Of a DNA stretch of 64,000 bases, positions 8,234-17,176 are shown one piece after another (position 1 is the stretch's first letter; each line of letters starts with the position of its first letter). The stretch is taken from positions 810,501-874,500 of the forward strand of contig NZ_JAFN01000001.1 of NCBI RefSeq assembly GCF_000526155.1. Direction: 5' to 3'. Position numbers and translations under genes: made by a program. The stretch is from Deferrisoma camini S3R1. GTDB taxonomy: Bacteria > Desulfobacterota > Deferrisomatia > Deferrisomatales > Deferrisomataceae. The notes below the pieces were generated by a model. It saw only the letters and a list, made by a program, of their open reading frames with translations. It was not told the DNA's origin and did no database searches.

Positions 8234-9907
8234 ATGGCGCGGTGGGTGCGGTGGTTGGGGGCATGGTGCCTGGTGGCGGTGTGGGCCGCGGCGGCGTCCG
8301 GGGCCTGCCCCACGGCGGACGAGGCCGAGGTGGTACGGTTGATCAACGAGGCCCGGCAGGCCGCGGGGCTGGGTCCGCTCCAGGCAGAGGTCCGGCTGAC
8401 CGGTGCGGCCCGCGGCCACAGCCGGGACATGGCCGCAAACGGGTTTTTCAGCCACACCGGATCGGACGGTTCCGTGTTCTGGCAGAGGATCCGCACCGGG
8501 GGCTACGGGTTGAGGGCGGGCGCCGAGAACATCGCGGCCGGCTACCGTTCGCCGTCCGCGGTGGTGAACGCCTGGATGGCCTCCCCGGGGCACCGGGCGA
8601 ACATCCTCGGGCCCTACCGCGACGTGGGGGTGGGGGTGGCGCGGGGCGGGCCGTACGGGGTGTACTGGACCGTGGACTTTGCCACGCCGCTGGGGGCCAG
8701 TGAGCCGTTCGACCCGGTGTGCTCCGGGGGGGACGAGCCGGCTTCCGACCCGGTCCCGACGCCCGTGCCGGGCCCGCCGGCCGGGGGCGAGGTCGTGGTG
8801 GACGACGGCGGCGCGGGCACCTCGTTCGTGGGGCTCTGGCGGCCCTCGGCGATGCCCGGCGGATACGGGAGCGGAAGCCTGTACTGCGTGGGGTACCGGG
8901 GGGAGCGGTACCGGTGGACGCCCCGGCTTCCGGCCGCCGGCCGCTACCGGGTGTTCCTGTGGTGGGCCGAGGGCAGGGGGCGGAGCATGCGGGTGCCGGT
9001 GCGGGTGCGCCACGCCGGCGGCGAGTCCGAGACGCTCGTGAACCAGCGCCGGGACGGGGGGCGGTGGAACCTGCTGGGCACGTTCGAGTTCCGGGCCGAC
9101 GGCAGCGAGTGGGTGGAGCTCTCGGGCGAGAACGGCCAGGCCTCGGCCGACGCCGTGCGGTTCGTGCCGGCGACCGGGGAGCCCGCCGATCCCCCTGCCG
9201 CGGCGAACCGGTCGCCCCAGCCGCGGGACGACGAGGCGGTGGCCCGAAGCGGCGAGACCGTGGGGATCCGGGTCCTGGCGAACGACACCGACCCGGACGG
9301 GGACCCGTTGACCGTGGTGGCGGTCGGCCCGGCCGCCCACGGCCGGGCCGAGGTGGGGGCCGACGGTGTGGTGGAGTACACCCCCGACCCGGGTTTTGCG
9401 GGGAACGACGCGTTCTCGTACACGGCGGGCGACGGTCGGGGGGGCACGGCGGAGGCCCGGGTCACGGTGCGGGTGGATCCGCCGCCCCCGGCGGACGCGC
9501 CCTCACCGGCCGTCGAGCTGGTTCTCGACGAGGACGCCGCGGCCGCTCAGACCGTGGGGTTGTGGCGGCCGTCCAGGATCGCCGGGGGGTACCAGGGAGA
9601 CAGCCTGTACTGCCTCGGGCTGTCCCGGGACCGGTTTCGGTGGACCCCGGACCTGCCGGCGCCGGGCCCCTACCGGGTATACCTGTGGTGGACCGCCAGC
9701 CAGGGCCGGAGCCCACGGGTGCCGGTGCGGGTGCGCCACGCCGGCGGCGAGTTCGAGACGCTCGTGAACCAGCGCCGGGACGGGGGGCGGTGGAACCTGC
9801 TGGGCACGTTCGAGTTCCGGGCCGACGGCAGCGAGTGGGTGGAGCTCTCGGGCGAGAACGGCCAGGCCTCGGCCGACGCCGTGCGGTTCGTGCCGGCAGG
9901 GCCTTGA
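8234..9907 (+). CDS. secreted CAP/SCP protein with two golvesin-like domains
   Basis: 557 residues. A signal peptide (ends near ASGAC) leads into a CAP/SCP domain (about 25-155) with VVRLINEARQAAGL, HSRDMAANGFFSHTG, GAENIAAGY and SPGHRANIL. Two golvesin-C-like beta domains follow (about 180-310 and 430-557; LWRPS, YRWTPRLPAAGRYRVFLWW), separated by a cadherin/Ig-like segment with VLANDTDPDGDPLTVVAVG. Proteins of this type are exported and often bind surface polymers; bacterial CAP domains have been linked to lipid binding or proteolysis but activity is rarely shown. The ATG at 8234 follows a GAGGAGG ribosome site. The last 60 codons of the two golvesin domains are almost identical in DNA. Confidence 0.85.
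   Translation: MARWVRWLGAWCLVAVWAAAASGACPTADEAEVVRLINEARQAAGLGPLQAEVRLTGAARGHSRDMAANGFFSHTGSDGSVFWQRIRTGGYGLRAGAENIAAGYRSPSAVVNAWMASPGHRANILGPYRDVGVGVARGGPYGVYWTVDFATPLGASEPFDPVCSGGDEPASDPVPTPVPGPPAGGEVVVDDGGAGTSFVGLWRPSAMPGGYGSGSLYCVGYRGERYRWTPRLPAAGRYRVFLWWAEGRGRSMRVPVRVRHAGGESETLVNQRRDGGRWNLLGTFEFRADGSEWVELSGENGQASADAVRFVPATGEPADPPAAANRSPQPRDDEAVARSGETVGIRVLANDTDPDGDPLTVVAVGPAAHGRAEVGADGVVEYTPDPGFAGNDAFSYTAGDGRGGTAEARVTVRVDPPPPADAPSPAVELVLDEDAAAAQTVGLWRPSRIAGGYQGDSLYCLGLSRDRFRWTPDLPAPGPYRVYLWWTASQGRSPRVPVRVRHAGGEFETLVNQRRDGGRWNLLGTFEFRADGSEWVELSGENGQASADAVRFVPAGP
8991..9171 (+). repeat. intragenic 181-bp direct repeat, copy A
   Basis: Second half of the first golvesin-like domain. It matches 9717-9897 over 181 bp with one difference seen (TCC versus TTC, Ser to Phe), whereas the first halves of the two domains are clearly diverged. 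This points to recent gene conversion. Confidence 0.95.
9717..9897 (+). repeat. intragenic 181-bp direct repeat, copy B
   Basis: Partner of 8991-9171, at the extreme C-terminus of the CAP protein. The identity starts abruptly at GGGTGCCGGT and stops 10 nt before the end of the gene. Confidence 0.95.
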
Positions 9908-9961
9908 CCCGGCGACAGGACGGGTGACGGGGAGGCGGCGCACGGCGTTGCTACCCCCCCT

Positions 9962-9993
9962 CGTCCCAACGTCCCAACGTCCTACCGTCCTAA
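9962..9993. repeat. 8-bp tandem array overlapping the acyltransferase 3' end
   Basis: Four octamers: CGTCCCAA, CGTCCCAA, CGTCCTAC, CGTCCTAA. On the minus strand the stop codon of the acyltransferase (9982-9984) lies inside the third unit, so the last codons of that gene come from the array. Confidence 0.9.
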
Positions 9994-11421
9994 CGATTCT
10001 GGCAGGTGCGCGATCCGGTTGGCGTACTGAACGAGCAGGGGCTCGTTTCGCACGACGTACCGGGAGCGGGCCGGGGCGGGGTCCACGAACCCCCTGCGCT
10101 GGAACAGGTCCAGGGCGTCCCCGAACTCGTCCCACCGCTCCGCTTCCGAGCCGGCCCGAAATGCGGCCTCGGCCTCCTCCGGCCGAAACCAGGAGGTTCC
10201 GCCCTCCCGGCGGGCCACCCTCAGCACGGCGCGGGCCAGGAGCGAGGTGGACGCCGGCACGATCCCCGCCGCGATGCGTTCGAGGATCCGGGCCGCCACC
10301 CGGTCGGCGGGCTCGCCCGGAACGAGCTCCAGGGGCTCGGAGAACCGCAGGTGGATCGGGGGGTCGCCGAGCTGTCGGTACCGGCGGTCCAGCCGGGTCA
10401 GCTGGCTCACCAGGTCCTGCCGGGAGATCTCGGCCCCCCTGCGGGCCGCCTCGATCTCCTCGTCCTCGGGCACCAGGGTGTAGGACAGCGAGATCGGCAC
10501 GGCCCAGGCCCGGCGGCCGGTGTGCTCCAGGTACCCCAGGATGTCGGCCACGATGCCCCGCTTGGGCTTGCCGAGCCGGCCGTCCCGGGAGCGGGTGCCC
10601 TCCAGGTAGAACAGGAACGGCTCGTTGCGGTCCCACCCGAACCGCAGGTAGGCGGTGTGGACCCTTCGGTACACCGGGTTCTGGAACCAGCGCACGGTGT
10701 GGGGCCACCGTTTCTCTGCCCCGATCTGCTCCCGCCGGATCTTGTAAGCGTTCATGGCCGGGAGCACCACCGTGGACACCCCCCGGAACAGGTTGGCCCC
10801 GGCTGCGATCCGGGGCTGGGGGATGCCGGCCGCGTTCAGGGCGAAGCACAAGGGCACGTGGTCGGCGTTGGACACGTGGTTGGGCAGGAGGAACACGGGG
10901 CCGTGCTCCACGGCCCGTCGCACCCGGTCGAGCACCCCATCGCGCTCCTCGAGCACCCGGATGCTCCTCACGAAGTGGGGGAAGATCCGTCGGGCCACGG
11001 CCCGAAACAGCAGGAAGAAGGCTGGGTTGAGCTCGGCCACCATGTCCTCGGCGTAGTACCGGGCGAGGTGGCGGATGATCGCCATCGAGTCGCCCAGGCC
11101 GCCGAGCTCGGCCACCCGGCGCCGGTACTTGGCGGCGCGAGGATCGGAGGGGCCCAGGCGGCGCAGCCGGTGCCGGAAGTACACCTTCTGGTACACCCGG
11201 GCCTGCCGGGCCGCCAGGGCCGCTTCGAACCGGTGCTCGGCGTAGTGGGCCGTCACGGCCTCCACCACGGCCTCGACCGCCTCCTGCCTGCGGTAGCGGG
11301 TCCGGTTCAGGCCGTACCGCTCGGCCAGGGCCCGGATCCACGGGATCTCGCATCCCCGCAGGGAGGCGGACAGGAGCCGGGAGGACAGGGACCGGGACAA
11401 GCGGGCGATGGGGCGGGACAC
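9982..11421 (-). CDS. PlsB-like glycerol-3-phosphate/lysophospholipid acyltransferase
   Basis: 479 residues. The acyltransferase motifs are visible: block I as FLLPNHVSNADHVP (H-x4-D), block II near GANLFRGV, block III as FLFYLEGTRSRDGRLGKPKRG and block IV as WAVPISLSYT. The N-terminal 150 residues and long C-terminus fit the PlsB-type family rather than the short PlsC enzymes. It would acylate glycerol-3-phosphate or a lysophospholipid at the inner membrane. Read from GTG at 11421; no strong ribosome site is seen, so the start is uncertain. The C-terminus ends inside an octamer array. The DUF3047 gene lies 78 nt upstream on the same strand. Confidence 0.8.
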   Translation of the reverse strand: MSRPIARLSRSLSSRLLSASLRGCEIPWIRALAERYGLNRTRYRRQEAVEAVVEAVTAHYAEHRFEAALAARQARVYQKVYFRHRLRRLGPSDPRAAKYRRRVAELGGLGDSMAIIRHLARYYAEDMVAELNPAFFLLFRAVARRIFPHFVRSIRVLEERDGVLDRVRRAVEHGPVFLLPNHVSNADHVPLCFALNAAGIPQPRIAAGANLFRGVSTVVLPAMNAYKIRREQIGAEKRWPHTVRWFQNPVYRRVHTAYLRFGWDRNEPFLFYLEGTRSRDGRLGKPKRGIVADILGYLEHTGRRAWAVPISLSYTLVPEDEEIEAARRGAEISRQDLVSQLTRLDRRYRQLGDPPIHLRFSEPLELVPGEPADRVAARILERIAAGIVPASTSLLARAVLRVARREGGTSWFRPEEAEAAFRAGSEAERWDEFGDALDLFQRRGFVDPAPARSRYVVRNEPLLVQYANRIAHLPESLGR

Positions 11422-11499
11422 GGCTGGGCGGCTCGATGGGATGGGGGTGTCGGTCGTCGGAAACGGCCCGAGACGGTACCCGATGCCGGGGTCCCGTGT

Positions 11500-12171
11500 C
11501 TACTGCGAGCAGGCCGGGGCCTCCAGGGACTCGATGCGGAGGTCGTCGTACCAGGCCGTGACGGACTCTCCGGTCTGGTCGGTGTCGGTCATGACCGCCA
11601 CGGCCCCGGCCTTTGGGGGGTCGCGGCCGAAGGCGCGACGGTAGTCCTCCACCAGGTTCCGCCGCTCCTCCACCCACCGGCCCACCCGGTCGGGACCGGA
11701 CTCGGCCGCGATCATGACCGCGTTGGAGAAGAACGGGTTGGGCACCGCGGTCTCCGGGGGCAGACGGGTGCCCCAGATGTAGTTGAGGCTCTTCGTCTTG
11801 GGGGGAAACCAGTGGGGGAACACCACGTACACCCGGGCGGCGTAGTCGTCGCCCTGCTTGCGGCTCGGGTCGCTCGCCTCCACCACCCGGTCCACCTTCC
11901 AGCGCCAGGAGAGGATCGGGTAGCGGCAGGGGTCGAACCGGATCTCGAACACCAGGCCGGAGGCCGCCCCCCGGCTCTCGGCCCGCAGGGCCCGGTTGCC
12001 GTCCGGCTCGGTGACCACCTCGTACAAGGTCTGCCCGGAGAACCGCTTTTCCTCCCAGCCCCTGCCCAGGCCCCCCTCGAAGTCCTCGACCCACAGCACC
12101 TCGGCCGCCGCGGTCAGGGGAATCAGCATGAGCGCCGCCAGGGCCGTGAGCCGGATCATTCCCACTTGCAT
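11500..12171 (-). CDS. DUF3047 exported protein
   Basis: 223 residues with a signal peptide (IRLTALAALMLIPLTAAAEV). The mature part matches DUF3047: VLWVEDFEGGLGRGWEEKRFSG, YPILSWRWKVD, DYAARVYVVFP, LNYIWG and MTDTDQTGESVTAWYDDL. DUF3047 proteins have a jelly-roll look and are common in deltaproteobacteria, but no function is established. Two ATG starts (12171 and 12159) give the same signal peptide, and neither has a good ribosome site. The upstream region is occupied by a long palindrome. It may be co-transcribed with the acyltransferase. Confidence 0.8.
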   Translation of the reverse strand: MQVGMIRLTALAALMLIPLTAAAEVLWVEDFEGGLGRGWEEKRFSGQTLYEVVTEPDGNRALRAESRGAASGLVFEIRFDPCRYPILSWRWKVDRVVEASDPSRKQGDDYAARVYVVFPHWFPPKTKSLNYIWGTRLPPETAVPNPFFSNAVMIAAESGPDRVGRWVEERRNLVEDYRRAFGRDPPKAGAVAVMTDTDQTGESVTAWYDDLRIESLEAPACSQ

Positions 12172-12180
12172 TCGAGAAGA

Positions 12181-12345
12181 GCGCTTTCGGGGCGACCGTT
12201 CCTCCGCTGGTGAGACGGCCTCGCCGAAGCCGCTGCGGCTCGGTCCGCTACGGCGCGTGAGGGCACGCGCCACGGCCGCTCCCCTTCGCCGAGCGGCTTC
12301 GAGCGGCTCGGCCGTAACGCTCCGGACCGGTCGCCCCGAAAACGC
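12181..12345. repeat. long palindromic element R6, copy 1
   Basis: Imperfect inverted repeat whose outer arms are TTTCGGGGCGACCG (12185 on) and CGGTCGCCCCGAAA (to about 12341). The arms pair on through CGCCGAAGCCG/CGGCTTCG-type blocks to a core GGCGCGTGAGGGCACGCGCC. The core and flanks recur at 25677-25910. No open frame or transposase is present. The whole element sits directly upstream of the DUF3047 gene and could fold as RNA or act as a MITE. Confidence 0.8.
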
Positions 12346-12380
12346 CGGCCGATACGTCTCAGGTTGACGGCAACTTGGTA

Positions 12381-13364
12381 TCAGACCCCGCATCGCAGCA
12401 CCCGGGCGTAGTTGGCCCGCACCAGGCCGGCCGGGTCGGACGAGCCGTCCGAGGCCAGCAGGCCCCGGACCTGGTCCAGGTTCTCGTACCCCTTGCGCTC
12501 CATCCACTCGGTGAGGCCCCGGACCACGGCTCCGAGGTGGTCGGGTCCGTGCTCGAGGAGCGCCGAGACCATCTGAACCGTTCGGGCCCCGGCCAGGATC
12601 GCCTTGGCCGCGTCCTCGGGCCCGTGGACCCCGCCGGTCACGGCGAGCTCGGCGGGCACCCTGTGGGCCAGCAGGGCGGTCCACCGGAGCCGGAGCCCCA
12701 GCTCGGCAGGGGTGGACCGGCGCAGGCGCGGGACCACCTCGAGGGCCTCGGGGTCGATGTCGGGCTGGTAGAACCGGTTGAACAGCACCACGGCCCGGGC
12801 CCCGGTCTGGCCCAGGCGCCGAACCAGGTGGGGCAGCGACGAGAAGAACGGGGAGAGCTTCACCGCCACGGGCAGGGACACGACCCGCACCACCGAGCCC
12901 ACCACCTCGACCACCCGGTCGTCCACCTCGGCCGGCCCCACGCCGGGGTCGGCCGCCAGGAAGTACACGTTGAGCTCCAGGGCGTCGGCCCCGGCCTCCT
13001 GGATCTGCCGCGCGTACTCCACCCAGGTGCCGGGGGATGCGCCGTTCAGCGAGGCGATCACCGGGATCGCGACGGCCTCCTTGATCTTTCGGAGGCGCTC
13101 CAGGTACGCGTCCGGGCCCTCGGATCCGGCCCGGGGGAAGTAGCTCAGGGCCTCGGCGAACGACTCCGACGGCCGTTCCACGTCCCGGATCCGGCGGAGC
13201 CGCTCGTGCTCGATCTCCTCCTCGAACAGGCTCGGCAGGACCACGGCGGGCGCACCCGCGTCCTCGAGCCTCCGGACCCGGTCCGGACCCTCGGTCAAGG
13301 ACGACGCGCCAGGGATCACCGGGTGGGAGAGGGAGAGCCCCAGGTAGGTCGTGCTCAGGTCCAT
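12381..13364 (-). CDS. dihydroorotate dehydrogenase-like flavoprotein
   Basis: 327 residues with the PyrD-type TIM barrel: DLSTTYLGLSLSHPVIPGA at the N-terminus, IPVIASLNG, GADALELNVYF, LPVAVKLSPFFS and the C-terminal LAVTGGVHG phosphate-binding loop. It lacks several residues of genuine class 1 PyrD substrate loops and belongs to the 'dihydroorotate dehydrogenase-like' group often found beside nifJ. Start ATG at 13364 has GGAGG 6 nt upstream. It lies just beyond the nifJ terminator, so it is probably expressed separately. The substrate is unknown; a pyrimidine role is possible. Confidence 0.8.
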   Translation of the reverse strand: MDLSTTYLGLSLSHPVIPGASSLTEGPDRVRRLEDAGAPAVVLPSLFEEEIEHERLRRIRDVERPSESFAEALSYFPRAGSEGPDAYLERLRKIKEAVAIPVIASLNGASPGTWVEYARQIQEAGADALELNVYFLAADPGVGPAEVDDRVVEVVGSVVRVVSLPVAVKLSPFFSSLPHLVRRLGQTGARAVVLFNRFYQPDIDPEALEVVPRLRRSTPAELGLRLRWTALLAHRVPAELAVTGGVHGPEDAAKAILAGARTVQMVSALLEHGPDHLGAVVRGLTEWMERKGYENLDQVRGLLASDGSSDPAGLVRANYARVLRCGV

Positions 13365-13429
13365 GGCAGCCTCCATCGTTCGGACAAAGGGGGACCGGTT
13401 CGGCCATCGGCACGGCACCACCGTAACCG

Positions 13430-13460
13430 AAAAAAAAGGCCCGTCAACCGACGGGCCTTT
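13430..13460 (-). terminator. intrinsic terminator of nifJ
   Basis: Perfect 11-bp stem AAAGGCCCGTC / GACGGGCCTTT with a 4-nt loop. On the minus strand it is followed by eight consecutive T residues. It lies 28 nt past the nifJ stop. Confidence 0.93.
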
Positions 13461-13487
13461 CGGTGCCGCGAACCCGGAACCTCGACG

Positions 13488-16400
13488 CTAGGCGTCCTTG
13501 TGGGCCGGGCCCATTTTGAGGTGGGCCAGCTGCTCGTACAGGGCGTAGTGGCGCCGCACCTCCTCCTCGGCCGACCGCAGAAGGGCCTTGGCCCGGTCGG
13601 GATCCATCTGCTGGAGCATCCGGTACCGGGTCTCCTGGTACACGTACTCCTCCAGCCGGATCTTGGGCGGGTTCGAGTCGAGCTGGAACGGGTTGAGCCC
13701 CTCGTTCCGCCGCCGAGGATCGAACCGGTACAGGGGCCAGTGGCCCGACTCCACCGCCCGCTTCTGCTGCTCGCACCCGTAGCGCAGGTCGTAGCCGTGG
13801 GCGATGCAGTGGCTGTAGGCGATGATCAGGGAGGTGCCGGGGTAGGACTCCGCCTCGGCGAACGCCTTCACGGTGTGCTGGTCCTTGGCGCCGAACGCCA
13901 CCCGGGCCACGTACACGTCGCCGTAGGCCATGGCCATGAGCCCCAGGTCCTTCTTGGGCTTGGACTTTCCGGCCGCGGCGAACTTGGCGGCCGCCCCCAT
14001 GGGGGTGGCCTTGGACATCTGGCCGCCGGTGTTCGAGTACACCTCGGTGTCCATCACGAGGATGTTGACGTCCCGGCCCATGGACAGCACGTGGTCCAGG
14101 CCGCCGTAGCCGATGTCGTAGGCCCAGCCGTCGCCGCCCAGGATCCACACGCTCTTGCGCACCAGGTAGTCGGCCAGCGACGCCAGCCAGCGGGCCTGCG
14201 GATCGTCGCCCAGGCCCGCGAGCTTCTCCTTGAGGGCGGCCACCCGCTCGCGCTGCTCCCGGATGCCCGCCTCCGACGACTGGTCGGCCGTGAGCAGGGC
14301 GCTCACCAGGTCGTCGCCGATCCGGGGCGCCAGGGCCCGCAAGAGCTCCTCGGCCATCTCCCTCTGCTTGTCGATGGCCAGCCGCATGCCCAGGCCGAAC
14401 TCCGCGTTGTCCTCGAACAGGGAGTTGGACCAGGTGGGCCCCAGCCCCTGGTCGTTGGTGGTGTAAGGGGTGGTGGGCAGGTTGCCCCCGTAGATCGAGG
14501 AGCAGCCGGTGGCGTTGGCGATCAGCATCCGGTCCCCGAACAGCTGGGTCATCAGCTTCACGTAGGGGGTCTCGCCGCACCCGGCGCAGCACCCCGAGAA
14601 CTCGAACAGGGGCCGCCGCAGTTGGCTGCCCTTCACGTCGGTCTTGAGGGTCGTCGGGTCCAGGTCCGGGATCGACAGGAAGAACGCCCAGTTCTCCCGC
14701 TCCTGGTCCCGCAGGGGCAGCTGGGGCTCCAGGTTGATGGCCTTTCGCTTGGGGTCGGCCTTGTTCTTGGCCGGGCAGGTCTGGACGCACAGGCCGCAGC
14801 CGGTGCAGTCCTCCGGGGCCACCTGGATGGTGAACTTCTTGCCGGCCCAGTCCTTGCCCTTGGCGTCGGCCGACTTGAACGCGGCCGGCGCGCCCTCGAG
14901 GACCGCGGGATCGTAGATCTTGGGCCGGATCGTGGCGTGGGGGCACACGAACGAGCACTTGGTGCACTGGATGCAGGTGTCCGGGTCCCACACCGGGATC
15001 TCCAGGGCGATGTTGCGCTTCTCCCACTGGGTGGTGCCCGTGGGGAAGGTGCCGTCCACCGGCAGCAGGCTCACCGGAATCTGGTCGCCCTTCAGGGCCA
15101 TCATGGGCGCCTCCACCCGCTTCACGAACTCGGGGGCCTCGTCGGGCACGATGGGCGGGCGGGTGCGGGTGGCCGTGACCGCGTCGGGCACCTCGACCTC
15201 GTGGAGGTTGGCCAGGGTCTCGTCCACGGCCCGGAAGTTCTTCTGGACGATCTCCTCGCCCTTCTTGCCGTAGGTCTTCTGGATGGCGCCCTTGATCTTG
15301 GCGATGGCCTCTTCCCGGGGCAGCACGCCCGAGATGGCGAAGAAGCAGGTCTGCATGATGGTGTTGATCCGCACGCCCATGCCGGTGTGCTTGGCCACCT
15401 CGTAGGCGTCGATCACGTAGAACCGGAGCTTCTTCTCCAGGATCTGCTCCTGCATCTCCCGGGGCAGGTGCTCCCACACCTCGTCCGGGCCGTAGGGCGA
15501 GTTCAGCAGGAACACGGCCCCGGGCGCCGCGAACTCGAGCACGTCGTACTTGTCCACGAAGGTGAACTGGTGGCAGGCCACGAAGCTGGCCCGGCGGATC
15601 TGGTAGGCCGACCGGATGTGCCGGGGGCCGAACCGCAGGTGGGACACCGTGACGCCCCCGGACTTCTTCGAGTCGTACACGAAGTAGCCCTGGGCGTAGT
15701 TGTCCGTCTCCTCACCGATGATCTTGATGGAGTTCTTGTTGGCGCCCACGGTTCCGTCGGCCCCCAGGCCCCAGAACACGGCCCGCACCACGTCCTCGGG
15801 CTCGATGTCGAACCCGGGGTCGAACTCCAGGGAGGTGTGGGTCACGTCGTCGTGGATGCCCACGGTGAAGTGGTTCTTGGGCCGGTCGGCCGCCAGGTTG
15901 TCGAACACCGCCTTGACCATGGCGGGCGTGAAGTCCTTGGAGGACAGGCCGTACCGGCCTCCCACCACCCGGGGCCGGTCGGCGTAGGGCGCGGCGCCGG
16001 TGGCCTCGGCCTCGTCCAGGGCCGCCACCACGTCGGTGTACAGGGGCTCGCCCACCGCCCCGGCCTCCTTGGTCCGGTCGAGCACCGCGATGCCCCGCAC
16101 CGTGGCGGGCAGGGCGGCCGCGAAGTGCTCCAGGCTGAACGGCCGGTACAGCCGCACCTTGACCAGGCCCACCTTCTCGCCCCGGGCCACCAGGTGCTCC
16201 ACGGTCTCGTGGGCCACGTCGGCGCCCGAGCCCATCATCACGATGACCCGCTCGGCCTCGGGATGGCCCACGTAGTCGAACAGCCGGTACCGCCGGCCGG
16301 TGAGCCGGGCGAACTGCTCCATCACCTCGGCCACGATGCCGGGGCAGGCCAGGTAGTAGGGGTTGCACGCCTCCCGGGCCTGGAAGAACACGTCGGGGTT

Positions 16401-17063
16401 CTGGGCCGTGCCCCGGATCTTGGGCCGGTCGGGCGACAGGGCCCGCTCCCGGTGGGCCCGCACGGCGTCCTCGTCCACCAGGGAGCGCAGGTCGTCGTCG
16501 GTGAGCTCCTCGATCTTGGCCACCTCGTGGGAGGTGCGGAACCCGTCGAAGAAGTGGAGGAACGGGACCCGGGCCTTGAGCCCGGCCGCGTGGGCGATGG
16601 CGGCCAGGTCGTGGGCCTCCTGGACCCCGTTGGACGCGAGCAGGGCAAACCCGGTCTGGCGGCAGGCCATCACGTCCGAGTGGTCGCCGAAGATGGACAG
16701 GGCCTGGGCCGCCACCGTGCGGGCGGAGACGTGCATGGTGTAGCTGGTGAGCTCCCCCGCGATCTTGTACATGTTGGGGATCATCAGCAGCAGCCCCTGG
16801 CTCGCCGTGAACGTGGTGGTCAGGGCGCCGGCCTGCAGGGCGCCGTGGACCGCGCCGGCCGCGCCGCCCTCGCTCTGCATCTCCACCACGTGGGGCACGG
16901 TGCCCCAGATGTTCTTCTTGCCCACGGCAGACCACTCGTCCGCGAACTCGCCCATGGGCGAGGAGGGGGTGATCGGGTAGATCGCGATCACCTCGCTCAG
17001 CCGGTGGGCCACCGAGGCGGCGGCCTCGTTCCCGTCGATGGTCATCCGTCTCCGCTGGGACAT
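13488..17063 (-). CDS. nifJ: pyruvate:ferredoxin (flavodoxin) oxidoreductase
   Basis: A 1191-residue single-chain enzyme of full family length. It oxidises pyruvate with CoA to acetyl-CoA and CO2, reducing ferredoxin, in the cytoplasm. N-terminal pyrimidine domain: IYPITPSSPMGEFADEW. Two ferredoxin motifs lie near residues 693 (CIQCTKCSFVCP) and 757 (CTGCGLCVQTCP). The C-terminal thiamine-diphosphate domain has SGCCAGCGETPYV near 825 and GDGWAYDIGYGGLDH, and the terminal extension typical of oxygen-tolerant homologues (LDSNPPKIRLEEYVYQE region) is present. Start ATG at 17063 follows AAAGGAGA. It forms a transcript ending at the 13430 terminator and marks an anaerobic central metabolism. Confidence 0.97.
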   Translation of the reverse strand: MSQRRRMTIDGNEAAASVAHRLSEVIAIYPITPSSPMGEFADEWSAVGKKNIWGTVPHVVEMQSEGGAAGAVHGALQAGALTTTFTASQGLLLMIPNMYKIAGELTSYTMHVSARTVAAQALSIFGDHSDVMACRQTGFALLASNGVQEAHDLAAIAHAAGLKARVPFLHFFDGFRTSHEVAKIEELTDDDLRSLVDEDAVRAHRERALSPDRPKIRGTAQNPDVFFQAREACNPYYLACPGIVAEVMEQFARLTGRRYRLFDYVGHPEAERVIVMMGSGADVAHETVEHLVARGEKVGLVKVRLYRPFSLEHFAAALPATVRGIAVLDRTKEAGAVGEPLYTDVVAALDEAEATGAAPYADRPRVVGGRYGLSSKDFTPAMVKAVFDNLAADRPKNHFTVGIHDDVTHTSLEFDPGFDIEPEDVVRAVFWGLGADGTVGANKNSIKIIGEETDNYAQGYFVYDSKKSGGVTVSHLRFGPRHIRSAYQIRRASFVACHQFTFVDKYDVLEFAAPGAVFLLNSPYGPDEVWEHLPREMQEQILEKKLRFYVIDAYEVAKHTGMGVRINTIMQTCFFAISGVLPREEAIAKIKGAIQKTYGKKGEEIVQKNFRAVDETLANLHEVEVPDAVTATRTRPPIVPDEAPEFVKRVEAPMMALKGDQIPVSLLPVDGTFPTGTTQWEKRNIALEIPVWDPDTCIQCTKCSFVCPHATIRPKIYDPAVLEGAPAAFKSADAKGKDWAGKKFTIQVAPEDCTGCGLCVQTCPAKNKADPKRKAINLEPQLPLRDQERENWAFFLSIPDLDPTTLKTDVKGSQLRRPLFEFSGCCAGCGETPYVKLMTQLFGDRMLIANATGCSSIYGGNLPTTPYTTNDQGLGPTWSNSLFEDNAEFGLGMRLAIDKQREMAEELLRALAPRIGDDLVSALLTADQSSEAGIREQRERVAALKEKLAGLGDDPQARWLASLADYLVRKSVWILGGDGWAYDIGYGGLDHVLSMGRDVNILVMDTEVYSNTGGQMSKATPMGAAAKFAAAGKSKPKKDLGLMAMAYGDVYVARVAFGAKDQHTVKAFAEAESYPGTSLIIAYSHCIAHGYDLRYGCEQQKRAVESGHWPLYRFDPRRRNEGLNPFQLDSNPPKIRLEEYVYQETRYRMLQQMDPDRAKALLRSAEEEVRRHYALYEQLAHLKMGPAHKDA

Positions 17064-17096
17064 GGGTGTCTCCTTTCGTCCTTAGGGGATAGGCGG

Positions 17097-17140
17097 AAAA
17101 AACGAAAGGGGCCCGGTCCTCACGACCAAGGGTGGGCCCC
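17097..17140 (-). terminator. probable terminator of the BI-1 gene
   Basis: On the minus strand a stem with arms GGGGCCC/GGGCCCC encloses a small inner hairpin (GGTC/GACC) and is followed by CGTTTTTT. It lies 37 nt past the stop of the Bax-inhibitor-1 gene and before nifJ. Confidence 0.7.
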
Positions 17141-17176
17141 CGCAGTCCGGTGTTCGCTCCGGCTCGGTGGGTTGGG

